From Clavelina lepadiformis (Eukaryota; Chordata; Ascidiacea; Aplousobranchia; Clavelinidae): a stretch of DNA of 64,000 nt. Every line of letters starts with the position of its first letter. Position 1 is the first letter of the stretch. The notes under the pieces are model-generated. The model was not told the origin of the DNA. It worked only from the letters and a program-made list of their open reading frames with translations, and searched no databases. The position numbers and the translations under genes are program-made. This document shows, one piece after another, positions 48,568-64,000 of this stretch. The stretch lies in contig NC_135241.1 of the NCBI RefSeq assembly GCF_947623445.1, positions 16,618,501 through 16,682,500 of the forward strand, given 5' to 3'.

Positions 48568-49408
48568 ATTGTAGGCCTACTGTAATTAAAAGCAATCATT
48601 AGTAACAATCCATTATCTGCGCTTAAAGAGACGTTACTCGTCATTGGCTCATGAACTCATATATGGACTTAAAGAACATTGATAAACAACTATGATTTTT
48701 GTTTGACTGCCATTAATAATTAATTCCATTATAGAGGACTTGCATGATGACTCACAATGGATGTTTAACGTCACAGACCTCGTCGTCAATGGAGCAACTT
48801 GGCCCTATTGATTAGCATAAGTTTTGATGAATTTTTGGATTGAAGAATTTAAAGAAATAGGCATTAAATCATCGTGTGGCTCCAAAGTGATGTTCTGAAA
48901 TTTCTATAAAGTTTATTATCTAAGTACTAATTAGTATGTTTTTATCCGACAAAGTAACTTGTTTCCTAAGCAAATGATAGTAAATACTGTAATTGCAAAA
49001 TTGTTGTGTAAACGCAGGCGTCCTTAGCCTCTCTTACGGTGAACCGTCATTATGCCGCGTCCTTAGCCTCTCTTACGGTGACGTATATTGAAAGATATAA
49101 AAGCAAGAAAATACACGATACTTGATTAAATAAGTCACAAATCTTAAGTTAGAAAATACAAGAAATCACTGCGGCATCCCAACTTTAATATAATCGAATA
49201 CAAAGATCTGATAAAAGAATCTCACAGAGGAAAACAACTAGACAAATTAAGGCTGTTGCTTGGCGAACACACAAAAGTCAGTGAAGTCACAACCGAACTG
49301 TCGGGTGTCACGATATTTGGGGCAAAGGAAAGTGCCAAAGAAAAGTAGTGGCGGAAACAAAACGGTGCAGAATTCCTACTGCAATAAGGATTACGCTATG
49401 TGGTCAAA
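48568..49408. other. Gene-free stretch with a short direct duplication
   Basis: A 25-bp block (GCGTCCTTAGCCTCTC then TTACGGTGA) occurs twice, at about 49017-49041 and 49056-49080, 39 bp apart. Nothing else recognised. Confidence 0.5.
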
Positions 49409-49412
49409 AGCA

Positions 49413-50014
49413 TGTAATGGAATGACTGGTTATTGTTGTTGAACTTGACTGTACCAGTCACTCCAAAACAATCTTTGATTGTCTGAATGTTTATTGTCTT
49501 CGATATAATGAGCCTCAAGGTCGTTGTTTAGCTTTGTCAATCCTAGACTCGACTGTTCAGCTAAAAGCTGATTGTCTTGTGAAGCCGACAAGCAAAGTTG
49601 TCTGACTTAACACTGAGCTTCTCTTAAATTGTACTGTTCAGTAGTTTGCACAAATATGTTGATTGCATAAACTGATTATATTGTTTCTTGTTTATACGAT
49701 TACAAATTGACAGATTATTGGCACATCAACAGCATTTCATCCAACAGTTAATGTTTTAGCATTTTGGCTTAGCTATATTCAACTGTATTAAATTACTGGT
49801 TGCTGGAGACAACAAAACTGATTGAAAGAATATACGCTGACACACTGGCAAACTGAACGCATGCGAGAAAGGCACAAATATTACGTCACAACCATAGTAC
49901 AGGAAGTTATTGTGACTCGTGTTACTCTTTGCTAAAACGACACATAAAGTACGAGAATTGTAAATCTTACACAATCTGTATATTACCTTTGGCTATTATT
50001 ACAATATTATCACA
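49413..50014. repeat. Solo-LTR-like fossil 1
   Basis: A 602-bp unit with TGTAATGG at its start and ATTATCACA at its end, flanked by the 4-bp duplication AGCA (49409-49412 and 50015-50018). It is very similar along its length to the unit at 50303-50914. The TG...CA ends and 4-bp duplication suit an LTR left alone after recombination. No internal coding region remains. Confidence 0.65.
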
Positions 50015-50302
50015 AGCAAAACAACTAAACTAAACCAAGTGATACAGGGAGTGCTAACAATGTAAAGTTTGTGCAATACAAAAATATAATCAAATCAAAA
50101 GCATGTGACGACAGAAAAGCAACCAAACAACGAACAATATGTTAGGTATCGCCAAGAATCTACAATTAAGTAACGAGCATGTATACATATTCAACGTAAA
50201 AACCAATAAGATAATTGAAATCAAGGTAACAAGTAATAAAAACACGTGTTTTTTACAAAATCTTTTTAAAAGAGTGGCTGAAACTGCCCAGGTCTTCTAG
50301 TC

Positions 50303-50914
50303 TGTAATGGAATGATTGGTTATTGTTGTTAAACTTGACTTTACCAGTCACTCCAATACAATCTTTGATTGTCTGAATGTTTATTGTCCTCGATATAATG
50401 AGCCTCAAGGTCGTTGTTTGCTTATTCAATCCTAGACTCGATTGTTCAGCTAAAAGCTGATTGTCTTGTGAAGCCGACAAGCAGAGTTGTCTGACTTAAC
50501 ACTGAGCTTATCTTAGATTGTACTGTTCAGTAGTTTGCACAAATTTGTTGATTGTATAAACTGGTTATATTGATTCTTCGTTATACGATTACAAATTGAC
50601 AGAACATTGGCACATCAACAGCACTTCATTCAACAGTCAATGTAATAGCATTTTGGCTTAGCTATATTCAACTGCATTAAATTGTTGATTGCTGATTATA
50701 CCCAGACTTGTTACTTCGTACTGCCATACGCTAACAAAACTTATTTTCGACAAACTGAACGCATGCGAAAAAGGCGAAAATATTACGTCACAACAATGGT
50801 ACAGGAAGTGATTGTGGCTCGTGTTACTCTTAGCTAAAACGACACACAAGTACTAGAATTGAAATCTCACATAATCTGTATATTAGTTTTGGTTATAATC
50901 ACAATATTATCACA
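50303..50914. repeat. Solo-LTR-like fossil 2
   Basis: A 612-bp close relative of the preceding unit, same orientation, with its own 4-bp duplication AGTC (50299-50302 and 50915-50918). Because its duplication differs from the first unit's, the pair is two insertions and not the two ends of one element. Confidence 0.65.
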
Positions 50915-51080
50915 AGTCAATCTAGTAACTTATATTTTTTGATGGAACGATGATGGCGCGCAAAATAGTGGCTCATTGACAATAAAATCGAGAACCTTTG
51001 AACTAATCCTTTTGTAATAATAAAAACACGAATAAAACCGACGCTGAAACCGAGACTACTAACATTAAGTTTGATAGATA

Positions 51081-51459
51081 TGTAATGAAAAGTGGTGTAT
51101 GGTACCTTAACCTGTAAGGTTTGCCCACTTCCTTACAAAGTCTGTTTACTTGTGTATATCTCAACAGTGAACTTTGATAGACTTCAGCAATAATAACACA
51201 GGAATGACAACTGTATAATCTGATTATATTGAAGCTTCATTGAACGAATAAATCAAGATAGAACATTGTGACAGCAACAGCATAAAGACATGTTGCGGCG
51301 TTGAACGTAATAGCCAAAAGACTGAATAAATCAAAATGCACACACAGTAAGTACGAAGCAATCGACTACGTCACGCAGTGTTATGCTTCGCTGATTCGCT
51401 AGACGAGAATTCTATGTCGTACACAATTTTATATTATATTAATTGATATAATTATCACA
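51081..51459. repeat. Solo-LTR-like fossil 3 (related, more diverged)
   Basis: Starts TGTAATGAAAAG and ends AATTATCACA, flanked by GATA (51077-51080 and 51460-51463). Middle parts resemble units 1 and 2 (CTGATTATATTG, then an ACATTG..ACAGCAACAGCA-type block), but the unit is only 379 bp and well diverged. Confidence 0.5.
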
Positions 51460-52164
51460 GATACTATAGATGCAACTTCAACTGTGCCTAACATTTAACT
51501 GTAAAGTTCAATTCTTTCAAAAAAAACATTTATTTAACCGTCTTAATTGATTATGTGACATTGATAAGAGAAGTCATCATTTAAAACCGTAAATATAAAA
51601 TCTGCCAAAAAAGTCGTTTCACGATTCAAGCATGAGTTTGAGTTGTAGAATTGCAAATGACGCCGTTGAAACGTGTCACATGTCCAACTGCCCGCACACT
51701 TTATTTGAACAACTGACGAACCACAACAATGTGAATGAAAGCCCAATGGCGTCACACGGTGGATGTCTTTATACGTAATAGGTCTTTATGACGTCATTAG
51801 TTGAGTTGAGGAGTGATTCTTGTTGTTCATCAGCTGACGTCTTTCTTTTTTGATGAGTTGAAAGACCCAGTTTTAGCTGGCTATTTTATGAAGTTGACAC
51901 TGGTAAGTTGCTAAGCCTCTTGTCTTAAGCTAACGGGAATGGGACAAAATGGATGTTTGCAAGCCTTTAACTTTATGGTTTATTTTGGAAAGGTATAGGC
52001 TACAGGGTATAAGCTGTGTCTGTATGTTCTATAAGTTTTGTGTTCATCGTTTAACTTAGACCTGGACGTGGTATACGTAGCCTGGGCCGATGTTATGCCA
52101 AATCCTATCCCCCTGACCTGTACCCTCATTGTGACGTCTTTAATTTCATTCTGATTATTAATTT

Positions 52165-52305
52165 AAATCAGCAAAGAAACAAGTGCTAGCGCAGTTAGAA
52201 TATTATGGGATCTAGTATACGTACAAGTGCACAACCAAAGGATGCCTTTGTATACTAGACCCCATAATATTCTAACTGCGCTAGCACTTGTTTTTTTGCT
52301 GATTT
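52165..52305. repeat. 140-bp near-perfect palindrome
   Basis: The left arm runs AAATCAGC...GTGCTAGCGCAGTTAG...CTAGTATAC and the right arm is its complement, with a 30-bp centre containing GTGCACAACCAAAGGATG. Half of the centre recurs near 36390-36430. Probably a MITE; no clear target duplication. Confidence 0.75.
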
Positions 52306-52649
52306 ATTTCATTATCAAACAAACAACTATACTATACTCAGCAGTCAACCATATTTGTACCCAGCACAACTCTTGCAGCCTGTATTATTAGAAGCTGCCA
52401 AGAACTCAGCCCTTAGAAGAAATGAAGGACTAAGCGTTCAGCATGTTCAGTTCACTCGGTCAACAGCTGCTGCTGGTCAGGCTCCTGATCCTTTTCTTCT
52501 GAGCCAAAACCATGATCAGATTTAAATCTATGACGTCAAAATGGAGGGACAGGTTTTGGCGCTATACCAGCTCATCAAAGATGCCAGATATTCTGAAAGA
52601 AATATTTCACTTGATAGATTGATTATGCGTATAAATTTTAAAGCTTAAA

Positions 52650-52740
52650 TGCTCAAATCATAAACATTGGCAAGATTGGAATCCTAAATCTTCAGCAAAC
52701 TAGCCCTGAGAGCAAATCACTATGGAACACAATGAAATTA
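52650..52740 (-). repeat. Diverged tRNA-derived SINE head
   Basis: On the minus strand ATAGTGATTTGCTC (A-box region) and GGATTCCAATCTT (B-box region) are spaced as in a tRNA. It resembles the copy at 13330-13395 in layout but is more decayed. Confidence 0.35.
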
Positions 52741-53619
52741 CCTCTTTTTTTCGTGTAAAAATGAGAGTGACAAACCTATCAGTAGAAATCTGCCAATTAC
52801 CATATTGCGATTTTTTGACTTTCAATAAGCGGACGCCGGTGAAATAGTCACTTGGAATGTCTAAATGTTTTGGTTCATTGAAAAATGATTTTTTATGTGT
52901 AACTGAAAAATTAAATGAATTATAGTTGAAATGAAAATTAATTGAAAAAATGAAAAATGATTTGTAATTAAGAAATGATGGTACCTGTATTTGAAAAAAT
53001 GGTTTTAGTGGTTGTGCTAGTTATTATCAGCAAGTTATTGCCATTATTATTTTCATGGATGCGTTAAGATTGTTTTGGCTTTGTCACCTTTATGATATTT
53101 CATGTATTAGTGTAATGCTAATTAGCAAGAGGCATTAATTATGATTTCATCCCCGCTGCGTAAATGATGAAATATAAATGTTGAGTATATTATAAACAAG
53201 ACAGTGGGCTTCTTGTATTTTTTGCAAGGAGTTGTGAGATAATAGAAACGAAATTATCATGTAATAGTTCCTCAATACTCCAACCTGATATAGGAGGGTA
53301 ATAAGTAAAGGTGACCCCAAGAAAAGTACATCATTATAAATGTGGTTATATGCACTTGACCAAAATTTTATGCTCTGCTGGCTCAATTTTTAAAACTTGG
53401 TTGATGAATTAAAATTGTTTAGACATTATTTTCACTCCAGGATTTCATTTATCTTTGAAATGGGTAAGATGGCCAAGTTAACCTGCCATTGTTGTAACAC
53501 TATTTTATTCTAAATCTTAATTAATTATGCTGTTGGTCTTATTCAATTCGGTGATGATCTTATTTCATTATTTTTAACATTTTTTGTTTATTTTACTACT
53601 TAGAAATTAATATGGGCGC

Positions 53620-54070
53620 CCACTTGCTGGGAGTCACTTTGAGATTGGCAGCTGTACTTCGGAAGTACCTATGCTTAGCAAAAAATGAACCGATGAACGA
53701 CGGTATTAATATTCGGTATATATATACTATTTCAAAAAGTATATAGTTGGTACTTTATAGGTACAAAGTACTAATGCTTTTTGTATAGCGAACCTGTTGC
53801 GAGCTCAATTTTTGTCCTTTTCATTATGGTCCCACTACAGGTGACTCTAGGCCAAAACATATGCGACCTCATGTCTTGCCACTTTGTTCAGCAAATTTTT
53901 ATGAACATTTGAAAATTTTCAGAACTTGGAAATAATCACTTTAGAAGTAGCAGGTACTGAAGCTGACTAAAATTTGTTGAAAGAAATAAATTGATACAGG
54001 AATTCGGTACTGGAAAAGTACCACAATACAGCAATTCGTTACTATAGTACCACATTACCACCCACCTCTG
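53620..54070. repeat. Possible hAT-type remnant with one clear end
   Basis: The right end is the complement of CAGAGGTGGGTGGTAATG (ending at 54070), a hAT-type end, and the interior is rich in GGTACTTT/AAAGTACC motifs. The left end and target duplication were not found, so the limits are approximate. Confidence 0.35.
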
Positions 54071-54613
54071 GATGTGGTCGTGCACCTCTTACACTAGACT
54101 CCAAAAATTATCAATTAGGTAACAACATACTTGTAATTTCTTCCAAATTTTTCAATATAAGCCATTCAAATGCCATCTAACCTTTCTTATTTTTTATTTA
54201 AGTTATTTTTTATTTACAAAAAGTACTAGCCAAGGATTTGGTTTATGAGTTGGAGTTTGTTTGTGTTGGGTTAAGTAAGTAGGCTTGGTGAATGTTAATA
54301 CAATTGTTAAAGAAGGCTTATTAGCTGCTTTTAATTTATGACATTGTTATGATGCTGTGGATGTCAAACCTAATTTAGTTTCTTAAAACTGTTAGAAACC
54401 TGTTTATATAACCTCATTATTATGATTTTGCTATATTTGTATTGATATTTTTTTTGAATGCTAACCAGTCTAAAAAGAATTTACTTTGTAGTATTGGAAG
54501 TATATATTGTTAAATATTAATTAGAATGCTTGCATAATATGTTAGATTTATTTTACTTCTGTAGATTTATAAATTGTGATAGGATATTAGCTTTGTATGT
54601 ATCTTTGAAGGAG

Positions 54614-60520
<5,907 letters not shown>

Positions 60521-62243
60521 TGTTTTTTGGTATGTACTGTATTTTTGATTATGTACTACCTTTACCCTGAGCAGTTTGGACAGACATGGTGGTGATAATG
60601 AAGAAATATGATTGCTCGTTTCTAACCAGAATTTGCATTTTTAATGTTATTCTATGTTTTTTGTTTGCTATCTTGTTACTGTAGAGCAGATATACTGCCA
60701 CACTGGTTATGTTGTACCATAATTGATTTCATAGCATTAACTGTTGGCACTTGTGGGTAGGTGTGAGATACCAACTTACAAAATCATGTAAAACTTCCAA
60801 GTAATCACACTTGAGTAGTTGCCAAGTTTCATTGTATTTTATGCCCTAGTAAATTGCTTTGTGCTTCTCCCAGTTTTGTGGTGCTAATTATTAAGGCTTT
60901 GTTCTGTTTTACAAGAAACAAGCTGTGTTACAAGCACTCCATTAACTGTGTTTTGCTGTTATACTGCTAGACCTACCAACATTTAGTAACTGCTTGTACT
61001 AAACTTGACATTGCGTGCTCTGTAATATGTGTAAAAATGCAATAACTACAAAATCGTTTGTGTATAACTTGCCTGTTATGCATAAACTGATGTAATGGAT
61101 TATAAATACTTCCAAGAAAGCTATATTTCATTTTTATTCCTGCTTTGATTCCGGAAGTGTCAATCCAAATGAAAATGATTGCCACTGTTACACTACATTT
61201 ATGTCTTTCCGAAAATAGTTCCTGTATGACTAGTTTCTCGTTGTCGAATTGGTTGAATGAATTGTTTACAAAATTTGTATCGATAATGCATTTCATTATC
61301 CTATCAGTCACATTGCATTAAATTTATCATATTTTACTTGAAAGTACTTGTACCCGACTGATTTGAAAAATTCTTGTTTGTGACCCCCCCGCCTTAATAA
61401 CTTCCCTTTCAGTCTGCTTTTGTTGCACTGCTGTTCTTTTTTCCACAGTATTACACCATTGGTCAAAGTTCCTTCAATTCAATTTTCTTTTAACACGGTT
61501 TGTTAATTGATTCTAACATGGAATCAGTTGGCTAAAGCTGCTGAATTTCATGTACTTTGCCTCTTTAAGTTCTTTTAAGACTTGTGTTACTTTGGAAATT
61601 AATTACATTTGTGTAATCAGTTGCTATGCGCAGAAAAATCCAGCATTGGGTTTACTATAGACAGTAGTCAAAAAAGCATATATTAAAAAGTGATTAGGCA
61701 CACAAGACACAAATAGAAAAATGTATGAAATACATCCCAGGCACAAGTTGGTGCTCTGTTTCTGTAACAATGATCCTGAACTTATGAATATCTACATGCC
61801 ATGCCAGGTAAGCACAATGCAGAAAATATAGTTATACTTACTTATTAAAAGGTTTATTTTCTCACACCAAAATTGCTTTTGTATTACTGAGGGTGAATCT
61901 TTGCGATATTTAAGTGTTGTGCTGGAATAACACAGTTCAAGTTAACATGAGGTTACAAAGATGCTTTGCGAAATCTATTTTGGCACAATGCAAACGAACA
62001 GAAACTAGTGAGATGAAGAATCAGCTGTATTTACAGATAAATTTTGAATCCTGTTAACATCCTTTCTGTGAAATACCCCTTTATGTTATGTTATGGTGTT
62101 CTGGCGTAGGAGTGCAGACTAATAATGCCATTGACATCATCCAGAAACGATGAAGGTAAATTGGAACACTAAATCCAAAAAAGTTAAAACTGGAAGACAA
62201 ACAATAAAAGTTATTGTACACTAGTTTTATTGTTAAACTCAAG
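60521..62243. other. FEM1 3' flank
   Basis: AT-rich, probably includes the FEM1 3' untranslated region; a C7 run occurs at about 61384. No other gene supported. Confidence 0.4.
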
Positions 62244-62251
62244 GAAGTGGA

Positions 62252-62489
62252 CAGTGCTGTAACCAAGTCATTTTTTAAGACTTGAGTCAAGTTAAAATAT
62301 AATGCAAGTCAGATCAAGTGATGCCATTGGCTATACCTTTAACCGATCGTTCGCAACGAAATCAAATGTCTGTAACTCAGTTGATCAATAAATTTACAAT
62401 TAAGATTTAATGACTTGCGTCATATTACTTTCTGAGACTCGAGTCAAGTCAAGTTATTTAAAAACGTGACTCGAGTCATTACAACACTG
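62252..62489. mobile_element. 238-bp hAT-type MITE
   Basis: The ends CAGTGCTGTAA and the complement CAGTGTTGTAA are flanked by GAAGTGGA (62244-62251) and CAAGTGGA (62490-62497), 7 of 8 identical. Both sides repeat ACTCGAGTCA / GACTTGAGTCAAG motifs. Confidence 0.78.
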
Positions 62490-62720
62490 CAAGTGGAGCT
62501 TACAAACAACACAGAGATAACAAAGAGGGCAGCAAACAGTAATACAAAGTAAACAAATGCAGGAACAGTCTCCATCTTTCCTGCAATTGTCTCTGCTATA
62601 TTTAAGTTGATAACAGAGCAAAGCATGCACCAATGTAAAAGAAAAAACACCAAACAAAATTGTTGCAAAACCACAACTTCCATTCAAAATAAGCACTTGC
62701 TTACCAGAATTTAGTATATA

Positions 62721-63637
62721 CAGTGGGACCTCGTTAATCCGGACCCCGAACAACCGGAATCCCCGCTATCCGACACAAAACTGCCGGGAACGGATTTCTT
62801 TCTATGCATTTTACCCCTTTAATCCGGAAACCCCACTGTCCGACTCCGACACAAAAGTTTTGGAACAAATGTGCTAAATCAATAGCAATAAAATTCGATA
62901 AACCGGATTATTAACAGTTAAGCGAAAATGATTCACGATTGTCCTAATACACTATGTACACTGGGTAGTTAGTTGACGAAACAATAGCCAATTATCTACG
63001 CATAATAACGTTGCGGTCTTTATTGATTCAAAAGTACAGTACTGTACAGCATTGCGCTTTGTAAAAAATTTTAGCCGCACAGCTTTTTAGTCATACTATG
63101 AAATACTGTACAGTATTTTAGAAACGAAAAAATAAATTGTTCATCAACAGTAACAAACAACGCTTCCGCGGTCGCAAAAAAATACGTACATTACATCGGT
63201 TGAGTGCGGCAATCTATTGAAGACATACTGCTGCAACTCAATCGTGCTATCAGCTTTTGATATCGCATTGCGCAAAGATTGGAAACAGGTCAAAGAAAGT
63301 TCAAGACTGCTGGTCCCGCCGGAATGCTTCGCCATGCAAGAGCGGTTGTCAAACCGATTTGCGGCCGAATGTTCGTCACTTGGAGAGCATTCGTCTTTAA
63401 TACGGTGGTTCTGGGGTTCGACACTGGGTCGGATCATACAAAAAATATAATTTTATTTTAGTTGCTGTCCAGCCAGAAAGTCGGTACTTAGAATTGGAGT
63501 AAGGTGCATACTGCGTTTTGTACACGGTGCTGCATTTGCAAGATTGATTGATTTTTTACTTTCCGATAACCCGGATACCCCGCTAAACCGACATTTTTTG
63601 ACGAAACGAAGTGGTCCGGATTAACGAGGTCTCACTG
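62721..63637. mobile_element. pogo/Tigger-like (Tc1-mariner) element, 917 bp
   Basis: The ends CAGTGGGACCTCGTTAATCC and the complement CAGTGAGACCTCGTTAATCC differ at one position over the first 25 bp and are flanked by TA on both sides, as in the pogo/Tigger group. CCGGAT/ATCCGG motifs recur near both ends. The minus-strand frame 63144-63437 contains a stretch (QSLRNAISKADSTIELQQYV) that could be the degenerate C-terminus of a Tigger transposase, but no catalytic region is present. The well-matched ends suggest recent activity. Confidence 0.8.
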
Positions 63638-63639
63638 TA

Positions 63640-64000
63640 TTTTAAAGAATTTAAAGAACATGGATAATATCATGTGATACCTGAGTCTGAATGTTGAGTC
63701 AAATAACTAGCAATGTTTTCACGTTTAATTTAACATTTATGATATTCTGAAAAGCTAATTGCATGTTTGACTACCTTTTTGTCCACAACCACAGACCCCA
63801 AAAGAAGATTTGGCAATTGTCCCATGTTTTATAACAACCTATCAATTCACTAAGTTCATGTTCATAAAAAATTTTATTTGGTGAGAAACAAAAATTGCAC
63901 ACAGATTAGCAAATTCACACAATGGGTTTACACAAAATGACCAATACTGTTTATAGTTAAAATATGAGACATGAAACTGTTCATTGCAATTAGCAAATAC
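63640..64000. other. Window end, no feature recognised
   Basis: AT-rich sequence with no supported gene or repeat. Confidence 0.4.

Larger units (their letters stand above)
51464..54613. other. 5' flank of FEM1, repeat-rich
   Basis: No coding exon supported. GACACTG followed by GTAAGTTG at about 51896-51910 could be the donor of a non-coding first exon. Repeats in it are listed separately (52165-52305, 52650-52740, 53620-54070). TTTTACTTCTGTAG at about 54551-54564 is a possible 3' splice site 50 bp before the FEM1 start. Confidence 0.4.

Noticed and set aside
49413-50914. One LTR element with two terminal repeats and a 290-bp interior
   Set aside because: The two units have different flanking 4-bp duplications and the interval has no internal coding region, so two solo units fit better.
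62444-62683. A minus-strand frame with two hydrophobic stretches that looks like a membrane protein exon
   Set aside because: It runs into the hAT MITE at 62252-62489, lacks a clear splice acceptor and matches no family I know.

Overview
This 64 kb window is nuclear DNA of an animal. The best guess is an ascidian tunicate (Ciona-like): it is AT-rich, has compact metazoan genes with short introns, several intronless genes, tightly packed co-oriented genes with good 3' splice sites just before the start codon (the pattern expected of spliced-leader trans-splicing and operons), and a stand-alone mitochondrial type II NADH dehydrogenase beside otherwise chordate-like genes. The tunicate assignment is inference; the gene families are read from the translated exons.

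Layout. 1-1800: last five exons of CNOT10 (+). 4232-10825: a 6.6 kb DNA transposon with terminal inverted repeats, an EnSpm/CACTA-like transposase and a ten-exon DUF4806 gene; each reading frame has one internal TAA. 10.8-16.5 kb: no gene, but small non-autonomous hAT-type elements with 8-bp target duplications (one inserted inside another) and a tRNA-derived SINE. 16.7-29.1 kb: intronless RRP12 and the 18-exon trifunctional purine gene GART (+), whose last intron holds a decayed element. 30.5-34.1 kb: three tightly spaced minus-strand genes, GTF2H2, a heme oxygenase and an HCFC1R1-like gene, a candidate operon. 36.7-40.7 kb (+): ATP5MC, alternative NADH dehydrogenase (NDH-2) and COMMD10. 40.9-46.5 kb (-): ETFA, convergent with COMMD10. 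47.0-53 kb: repeats, including a MULE-like foldback element with tandem-repeat arms and three solo-LTR-like fossils, each with its own 4-bp duplication. 54.6-60.5 kb: a nine-exon FEM1 gene (+). 62.2-63.7 kb: a hAT MITE and a pogo/Tigger-like element.

Functional themes. ATP5MC, NDH-2 and ETFA all feed or use the mitochondrial respiratory chain and lie within 10 kb. RRP12, GTF2H2, CNOT10 and GART are core growth genes. The points most worth a second look are the NDH-2 gene and its neighbours, the heme oxygenase whose distal Gly-Asp pair reads Ala-Ile, the candidate operon, the EnSpm-like element with its DUF4806 partner, and the MULE foldback. Exon boundaries were set by hand from GT/AG sites and reading phase. 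For every complete gene the phases close, so the models are internally consistent, but they are untested by transcripts.
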